From: an uncultured Parabacteroides sp.
GTDB lineage: Bacteria > Bacteroidota > Bacteroidia > Bacteroidales > Tannerellaceae
NCBI GenBank assembly: GCA_949287365.1
Contig: CASEGC010000004.1
Coordinates: 1-39,016 of the forward strand
Length of the DNA stretch: 39,016 bases
Direction: 5' to 3'
In this document: piece after piece, positions 34,701 through 39,016 of the stretch
Numbering within the stretch: the first letter of the stretch is position 1
Layout: every line of letters starts with the position of its first letter
Made by a program: the position numbers and the translations under genes
Notes under the pieces: generated by a model
Database searches by the model: none
What the model saw: the letters and a program-made list of their open reading frames with translations, nothing else
Told to the model about the DNA's origin: nothing

Positions 34701-35111
34701 GTCGGTCACGAAATAATAGCCTGAGGTGGAATAGGGATTGTTCGTATGCGTGAACGCCCCTTCCGAGGTGTCATATTCCCACTTGACCGGTCCCCGCCCA
34801 TAAAACAGCAGGTAATTGTCGCCTCTCCATACGGGCGTAGCGGGTAAATCGTCGATATATTCTTGGCTGAAATCCTCGTCCAAAGGCCACCCGCCATAAC
34901 CATGCACGGAAACCTTCGAGGGGTCCGAGAAACCCATGTTCCGCAAGTCGTCATACGAAAGGCGATAAACGCCGTTCTCGCTCACCCGGATTTTCACCCA
35001 CCGTCCTTCCGACAAAAGAGAGCGGGTAGCGTAATCGCTTCCATCCGCCCAAACGAACGGACAGAGCATCACGCCCCAAACGAGCGATAATATATATATC
35101 AATCTCTTCAT
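31725..35111 (-). CDS. porU: T9SS sortase PorU (C25 gingipain-like)
   Basis: The 1128-residue protein has a signal peptide (ending PFVWA), a gingipain-like catalytic domain with His640 in NYTGHGGTTHWADE and Cys673 in ITATCDFTRFDD, Ig-like modules, and a C-terminal sorting-like domain (SPNPAREGVEF... YLYRAGIRSNG). The 33-residue spacing of His and Cys equals that of P. gingivalis PorU (H657/C690, from memory). PorU removes the C-terminal signal of T9SS cargo and attaches the protein to the cell surface. The start overlaps the stop of the FAH-family gene by 4 nt (ATGA). Long extracellular repeats are typical of the family. Confidence 0.95.
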   Translation of the reverse strand: MKRLIYILSLVWGVMLCPFVWADGSDYATRSLLSEGRWVKIRVSENGVYRLSYDDLRNMGFSDPSKVSVHGYGGWPLDEDFSQEYIDDLPATPVWRGDNYLLFYGRGPVKWEYDTSEGAFTHTNNPYSTSGYYFVTDATETSDIAVAGQVEGAATRITTYDDYLLHEQELVSVSQSGRELFGEDFSGARPRTIATFSSIPGITDADGKVTMRFIAQVPSGSGTATLSLNDLELLSLTIPSIQTVRPEIREYTNAIGRESTVPWRGEKSETNQVVVSYGSSGHNNVYLDYIRMQFVRDLRPYGACTFFRSLVSVGNVSRFVISGADANTLVFDVTDTRDVKRMETTLEGSELAFTIPAGTLREFALVQVNQSLPAPEVVGEVSASNLHGMEQQDMIIIAAPSLVTQAERLAEAHRERDGLAVQVVTPEAIYNEFSSGTPDATAYRRFMKMFYDRSVTLGTPPRYLLLFGDGIYDNRGLCADTRNVNRTNMLLTYQSEESLDISTFVTDDYFALLDDDSGVNISRDMMRLGVGRFPVRTTAEATQMVDKVIAYMNNENPGKWKNSVTFVADDGNNTDGFSTNHMNQANQIADAIEEEHPEFMVNKIYFDAYTKNSQGTYPDVHNAIGRALRDGQLLINYTGHGGTTHWADEAVWTQSDISNSTYEHLPVWITATCDFTRFDDVATSAGESVFLNPTSGGIALFTTTRVVYSGDNFTLNQRLIDNLFQREADQRLTLGEAMMYTKRALSGSNKLNFILIGDPALPFAYPDYRARVTSVNGEPVSEGPFEFQALANVTIEGEILDPAGNPAPDFSGILRMTVLDSRETMTTLGNDSEPFTYEDYPNTIYIGQDSVRGGTFRFSFRVPKDISYSGKEGKMNLYASSEALGVEAQGAFSDFTVGGTADVAETDTIGPEVRLLYLNDSSFVSGGRVNATPYFVARLWDQSGVNITGSSLGHDMTLTIDSLPSRSYTLNSYYALLPDSANVGMVQFSIPELDPGIHTADFKVWDILNNSTTYTFTFEVVEGLKPNLFEVYASPNPAREGVEFYLRHDRPETNLEVTIYVYDMSGRFLWSGTRTGSSELFKEYVVSWDLRDGGGRRLRPGVYLYRAGIRSNGSKEATKANKLIILAQ

Positions 35112-35722
35112 CTCACATAAAAATCCAGCAACTTCCGCGCGCCGATATACCCTTGCAAATGGTCATCGATTTTCACGGGACCTACGCCCGCCGGAGTACC
35201 GGTATAAATCAAATCGCCAATCTTCAACGTGAAGAAACGGCTCGCGTAAGCGATAATCTTATCCACCGGAAACAACATATCCGCGGTATTTCCTTCCTGT
35301 ACCTTCACGCCGTTGATATCCAAATGGAACGGAAGAGCGTTCACGTCGCCTACCTCCGACAAAGGGACGAACGTCCCCACCACCGCCGAGTTGTCGAACG
35401 CCTTGCTGATTTCCCACGGCAAACCCTTCGCGCGCAACCGGTTTTGCAAATCGCGGGCGGTGAAATCGATACCTACCGTCACCTCCTCATAATAACGACG
35501 CGCGAAACGCTCGGCGATATTCTTTCCCAACCGGTTAATCTTCACCACGATTTCCGTCTCATAATGAAGCTCATTAGTGAAATCGGGGATGAAAAAGGGT
35601 TTTCCATCCTTCAGCAACGCGGAGTCCGCCTTCATGAAGATAGTAGGCTCCGATAATTCTAACGTATGACGCATCTCTTTATTGTGAGCGGCATAGTTCA
35701 TTCCGACAGCGATAATTTTCAT
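35108..35722 (-). CDS. Fumarylacetoacetate hydrolase family protein
   Basis: The 204-residue cytosolic protein has the FAH fold start IIAVGMNYAAHNKEM, then FMKADSALL, the metal-binding E-x-E in ELHYETEIVV, GIDFTARDLQ, and IYTGTPAGVGPV near the end. Such small members are acylpyruvase/oxaloacetate-decarboxylase-like enzymes; the substrate is not defined here. It lies 3 nt after rex and overlaps porU by 4 nt. I recall the same position before porU in P. gingivalis, so the link is conserved rather than accidental, though its meaning is unclear. Confidence 0.9.
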   Translation of the reverse strand: MKIIAVGMNYAAHNKEMRHTLELSEPTIFMKADSALLKDGKPFFIPDFTNELHYETEIVVKINRLGKNIAERFARRYYEEVTVGIDFTARDLQNRLRAKGLPWEISKAFDNSAVVGTFVPLSEVGDVNALPFHLDINGVKVQEGNTADMLFPVDKIIAYASRFFTLKIGDLIYTGTPAGVGPVKIDDHLQGYIGARKLLDFYVR

Positions 35723-35725
35723 ATT

Positions 35726-36373
35726 TCAATGATTCATAGAGTTCAAGCGATTAAACATCACGGCGAGATGGGCGTAGATGGAGGTGTTTTGCACGACAAT
35801 GTCTTCCGGCACGCGGATACGGAAGGGCGTGAAGTTCCACAACGCCTTGATGCCGCCGGCGATAATCCGCTCCGTCACCTCCTGCGCCTTCTCCACCGGC
35901 ACGGTGATTATGCCAATCGTAGCTCCATACTCCTTCTGCTTCGCGGGGAAATCATCCATGTGGAACACGGGAATCCCGTTGATTCGCGTGCCCGCCAGCT
36001 CCTTGCGCACGTCGAAACCCGCCACGATGCGCAGGCCATATTGAGTCAAACCCGTGTCATGAAGCAAGGAGGCGCCCAGGCTGCCCGTCCCGAACAGGAA
36101 CGCCTTGTGCTGGGAGGTGAAGCCAAGGAAACTCTCCAGCGCGTCGACCAACGCCGCGATCTCATACCCGACCCGCGTACGGCCCGCGATATTGACGAAA
36201 GAGAGGTCTTTCGCCACTTGGCTGGGGTCGACATTGATTTCCTTGGCGATTTGGGTAGACGAGACAAAGGTCTCCCCTTTCCCCTGCAGCAACTTGACGA
36301 ACGCCAAATACCACGGCAACCGCCTCAACGTCGGCTCCGGTACTTTCCATGCCTTTATATCCTCACTCTCCAT
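35726..36373 (-). CDS. rex: Redox-sensing transcriptional repressor Rex
   Basis: The 215-residue cytosolic regulator has an N-terminal winged helix (about 11-75: VPEPTLRRLPWYLAFVKLL, SSTQIAKEINVDPSQVAKDLS, GRTRVGY) and a C-terminal Rossmann domain with GTGSLG (95-100), where NADH binds to release DNA. It normally represses fermentation and respiratory genes when the NADH/NAD+ ratio is low. It is the first gene of a likely rex-FAH-porU-porV-ispF operon. No Rex operator (TTGTGAA-type) was recognised in its own upstream region. Confidence 0.95.
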   Translation of the reverse strand: MESEDIKAWKVPEPTLRRLPWYLAFVKLLQGKGETFVSSTQIAKEINVDPSQVAKDLSFVNIAGRTRVGYEIAALVDALESFLGFTSQHKAFLFGTGSLGASLLHDTGLTQYGLRIVAGFDVRKELAGTRINGIPVFHMDDFPAKQKEYGATIGIITVPVEKAQEVTERIIAGGIKALWNFTPFRIRVPEDIVVQNTSIYAHLAVMFNRLNSMNH

Positions 36374-36479
36374 TTCCTACGAACTTTTATCCAAATGCGC
36401 GAAAATACGAAATCCACGCAAAGAAAACTTCCCGCGACGGGTTAAAAAACTTGACGCGGACGCCTTTTACCGCACGAAA

Positions 36480-36510
36480 AAGCCCCGACGGTACGAGACC
36501 TTCGGGGCTT
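36480..36510 (-). terminator. Rho-independent terminator downstream of DUF6383 gene 2
   Basis: AAGCCCCGA (36510-36502 on the minus strand) pairs perfectly with TCGGGGCTT (36488-36480) and runs into TTTTTCG. It separates the second surface-protein gene from rex. Confidence 0.75.
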
Positions 36511-36584
36511 ATTCGTTTTTCCGCTTTCCATCCTCACGGACGTACCGACGGAGAGCTTAACTATTTTTACTTTAGTATCAATAC

Positions 36585-36686
36585 CTGTCCGCTTTTTCGC
36601 CCTCGCAGGATACTTGACCCCTCAGTCACGCTTCGCATGACAGCTCCCCTATTTTAGGGGAGCTTGTCTTTGGGTCGCACGGACAG
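36585..36686 (-). repeat. 102-bp structured 3' element, copy 2
   Basis: Same as the block at 7675-7776 with two base changes. Outer arms CTGTCCG/CGGACAG, inner stem AGCTCCCCT/AGGGGAGCT. Identity continues through the intervening bases into the last codons of the DUF6383 gene. Confidence 0.7.
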
Positions 36687-36720
36687 TCTTGTTTTATTTA
36701 ATTGTTCGTTTTTACCTTAT

Positions 36721-39016
36721 TTATTTCACGATAGCCTTTACGGCCTCCTCGCCTTCAACAGCTACGGCTACGATACCCGCCGGTACCGTGATAGTGGCGT
36801 TGTCGGATGTGATTACCGTGTTAGCTACCACCTTACCCAAGATGTTCGTGATTACCACGTTCTTGCCAGCGGCGCCTTGGATAGTTACCTGACCGTTGCC
36901 AGCCACTACGCTAACGCCTGCCTCGACAGCTATCTCGTCGTTAGAGGTTACCATATCCTCAGCGTCAGTCTTCTGCTCTACGTTGAAAATCAACGCATCG
37001 TCAGAACCAGTGGTCATCAAGTCAAACTTAGAGTCCGAACGAGTCAATACCAATACACCATTCTGCATCTTCAACCATGCGGCTGACTCAGGAGCGATTG
37101 AACCGGGTTGAGCCTCGTCAAATCCAGTAGCGGCTTTACCAAACTGCGGAGTCTCCGTTACATTCTGAGCTTTACCATCCTTATCGTAGATGTTAGACTC
37201 GAACAAGAACTCGTTGTTCTCACCCTCCTCACCGTCTACGTAAGCTTGAGCGGCGTTTTCCGGGTTCACGTAACGGAACGACCAAGTTACGTTCTTGTGT
37301 TGGTCACCTTGCAAGTTCACGATGAACTCCTTGTTAATCTTCTGCTCCGTGTAAGCCTTGATAATCATAGCCGTATCCAAGTCGGCCGGTTGCATCGTCT
37401 CGAAACCGTTCGTCAAGACATACAAGCTGTCGCCTGAGTGGATAGCCTTCACGAAACCTACGCGGGTGTAACCGCCGTCAACGTTCATGTACGGAGTCTT
37501 GTAGCGACCGTCCTCGTCAGACAAGTTAGCCACGGAGTCGGCGAAGCTTACCAAGTATTTTCCGTAGCGGAACGGCAACTTACCTTGTGTAGCGTGTACG
37601 CATTGATACGGGTCATCCGTTATCTGACCGTCAGCCGTTACGTGAGGACCATCTTCTTGGCAAGGAATAGTAGCTACCTCGTCTTGGTCCAAACGAGCCG
37701 TAGAAATCAAGTATTGCGGTTTGATATAACCCAATCCACGAGTAACCCATGCGGTATCCACGATGAACGCCAAGTGACCCTCAGCCTTGTCCTCGCTCCA
37801 GATTCCGGCGTAATCCAAATCACCTTGGAAAGCAGGATTATGTTCGTCCATCAAGTACTCGTTACGATACTTCTCTACGAAGATTAAGCTATCCTTTGCG
37901 TCCGTAGCGCTCTCGCCCAGCAACGTGTTGTTGAAGCGACGATACAGCGGCGTGTTGTCCGGCTCTACCGTGAACGCCGAAGTACGGGTCTCGTTCAGGA
38001 GTTGTACCTTCAAGGAAGCGTCCTTACCGTCATCGGCGATACCTGCCTTGTGAGTCTCATCCAAATCCTTGATAGCCGCACCAGCCCAAGTCAAACGAGC
38101 GGCTTGAGAAGCGTTCAAATTCTGTACAAACTCACCATCGTTATTAACAATGTAATAAGTCTCCTCACCAGCCTCGTTCAACTTCACGTATGCCTTAAAT
38201 GCGATATCGCTATTGTTAACGAATGTCCAAGACGGAGCGGACTCTACGATAGCGTAGTAGTGCATACCGTTCTCTGCCCAGTGGTTGTTCTCCTTGAAGT
38301 AGAAGGAATCGACTACATACGGCTCGATGTTATCGTAGTTGGAAACACCGATTGAATACTTATTGTCGTAAGCCTCTACCATGTAAGCGTTGGTGTTCGG
38401 CATGTTGATGGCGTAGTTCGTACGCTCCAATTGCGCCAAGCCCGGGATTCTCTCCAAGACAGCGTCCGTTACGTTATAACCATAAGTAGAGGTAGAACCC
38501 TCAACCAAGGTGTAACGAGCACGGTCGGTCTTCACGTACATTACGGAGTCACCCTCCTCGCCGTTAGCTATCCAGTAGTCAGCCGTGAACGGGTTCAGGT
38601 AGTTGAACACGTACTTGTTCACTCTCAACGAGTCAGACGGGATGTAACGATAACCCAACTTCTTGTCACCTAAGATGTTCTCGTCAGTGATTGGCTTGAA
38701 CTCACCCTTGTCGAATACGAAGTTGTTCTGGCCGATACGAGCCTGAGCCACCAAGTTACCGTCCTCGTCCGCTCTCAATTGCAGGTTAGCGATTTGCAAG
38801 TTCGGGAACTCACGGTTCGTGATGCTTACCGGAGAAGTCTCAGCGGCGCCTGTAGCCGTCAAGGTCTTCAAAACGACCCATTGATAAGCCGGCATGTGCG
38901 TCGGGTCTTGCGTATCCAAAGTTACCCATTGAGCCTCGTTGTTACCGCTGTTGTCGTTCAACTCAATAGGAGCCGCCAATACTTGACCCTTCTCGTTGTA
39001 GATAACATAAACACCG
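36721..39016 (-). CDS. Second DUF6383 surface protein (partial, 5' end outside window)
   Basis: The open frame continues past the right edge, so the visible ~764 residues are the C-terminal part; apparent starts near 38979 are an internal Leu codon (TTG). It aligns without large gaps to residues from about 450 on of the first DUF6383 protein (VYVIYNEKGQVLAAPI versus LYVIKNEQGQVLAAPI). The last ~70 residues are almost identical, ending KAIVK. At least seven D-S/T-hydrophobic sequons are present. It is probably another O-glycosylated, T9SS-exported surface or S-layer-like protein. Its promoter region is not in this window. Confidence 0.85.
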   Translation of the reverse strand, partial: GVYVIYNEKGQVLAAPIELNDNSGNNEAQWVTLDTQDPTHMPAYQWVVLKTLTATGAAETSPVSITNREFPNLQIANLQLRADEDGNLVAQARIGQNNFVFDKGEFKPITDENILGDKKLGYRYIPSDSLRVNKYVFNYLNPFTADYWIANGEEGDSVMYVKTDRARYTLVEGSTSTYGYNVTDAVLERIPGLAQLERTNYAINMPNTNAYMVEAYDNKYSIGVSNYDNIEPYVVDSFYFKENNHWAENGMHYYAIVESAPSWTFVNNSDIAFKAYVKLNEAGEETYYIVNNDGEFVQNLNASQAARLTWAGAAIKDLDETHKAGIADDGKDASLKVQLLNETRTSAFTVEPDNTPLYRRFNNTLLGESATDAKDSLIFVEKYRNEYLMDEHNPAFQGDLDYAGIWSEDKAEGHLAFIVDTAWVTRGLGYIKPQYLISTARLDQDEVATIPCQEDGPHVTADGQITDDPYQCVHATQGKLPFRYGKYLVSFADSVANLSDEDGRYKTPYMNVDGGYTRVGFVKAIHSGDSLYVLTNGFETMQPADLDTAMIIKAYTEQKINKEFIVNLQGDQHKNVTWSFRYVNPENAAQAYVDGEEGENNEFLFESNIYDKDGKAQNVTETPQFGKAATGFDEAQPGSIAPESAAWLKMQNGVLVLTRSDSKFDLMTTGSDDALIFNVEQKTDAEDMVTSNDEIAVEAGVSVVAGNGQVTIQGAAGKNVVITNILGKVVANTVITSDNATITVPAGIVAVAVEGEEAVKAIVK

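Noticed and set aside
33120..34724. 534-codon plus-strand frame opposite porU
   Set aside because: Shadow of porU; no signal, domain or start context.

Overview
The window looks like a chromosomal segment of a Parabacteroides species, most likely of the P. distasonis group. The reasons are Bacteroidota-type promoters (TTG-N18/19-TAnnTTTG) in place of Shine-Dalgarno-rich starts, type IX secretion (T9SS) genes porU and porV in the gene order I recall from Porphyromonas gingivalis, and two long surface proteins ending in a DUF6383 domain. I recall that domain as typical of Parabacteroides and its relatives. Nearly all genes are on the minus strand. No tRNA, rRNA, insertion sequence or CRISPR array was seen.

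Layout. 1-7278 is central metabolism: a lipoprotein fragment, PEP carboxykinase, a two-subunit 2-oxoacid:ferredoxin oxidoreductase, an alanine-dehydrogenase-like protein with altered catalytic residues, and shikimate kinase. 7279-12100 holds the first DUF6383 surface protein and its regulatory region. 12101-15530 has an Rpn-type nuclease, an RNase H, an unknown outer-membrane-type protein and a DUF5672 protein. 15637-20209 is a five-gene glycan operon (DUF4254, GT9, InaA-type kinase, UDP-galactopyranose mutase, probable galactofuranosyltransferase). 20500-25913 has a lipoprotein, a T9SS-exported C10 protease, an MFS transporter and the pssA/psd pair. 25986-36373 has an AddA-like helicase-nuclease, a SUI1 factor, ispF, porV, porU, a fumarylacetoacetate hydrolase family protein and the redox repressor rex. 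A second DUF6383 gene runs off the right edge.

Main hunt result. Upstream of the first DUF6383 gene, a well-formed promoter (TTG at 11620, TACCTTTG at 11642-11649) lies between two inverted repeats (11472-11485 and 11663-11676). Their core matches AAACGTACGT, the motif I recall for invertible promoters of Bacteroides capsule loci (ARACGTWCGT). In this sequence the promoter points away from the surface gene (OFF). Inverting the roughly 200-bp segment would place it about 105 nt in front of the start codon, pointing into the gene (ON). The gene product carries many D-S/T-hydrophobic O-glycosylation sequons and a T9SS-like C-terminus, so it is probably a phase-variable surface (S-layer-like) glycoprotein exported by the PorU/PorV machinery encoded about 20 kb away.

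A second theme is short hairpin-forming tandem repeats in at least five gene gaps (22-bp units at 2402 and 20369, 40-43-bp units at 7391, 15530 and 29600). Each gap has its own sequence, but the architecture is shared. A 102-bp structured element is also conserved downstream of both DUF6383 genes.
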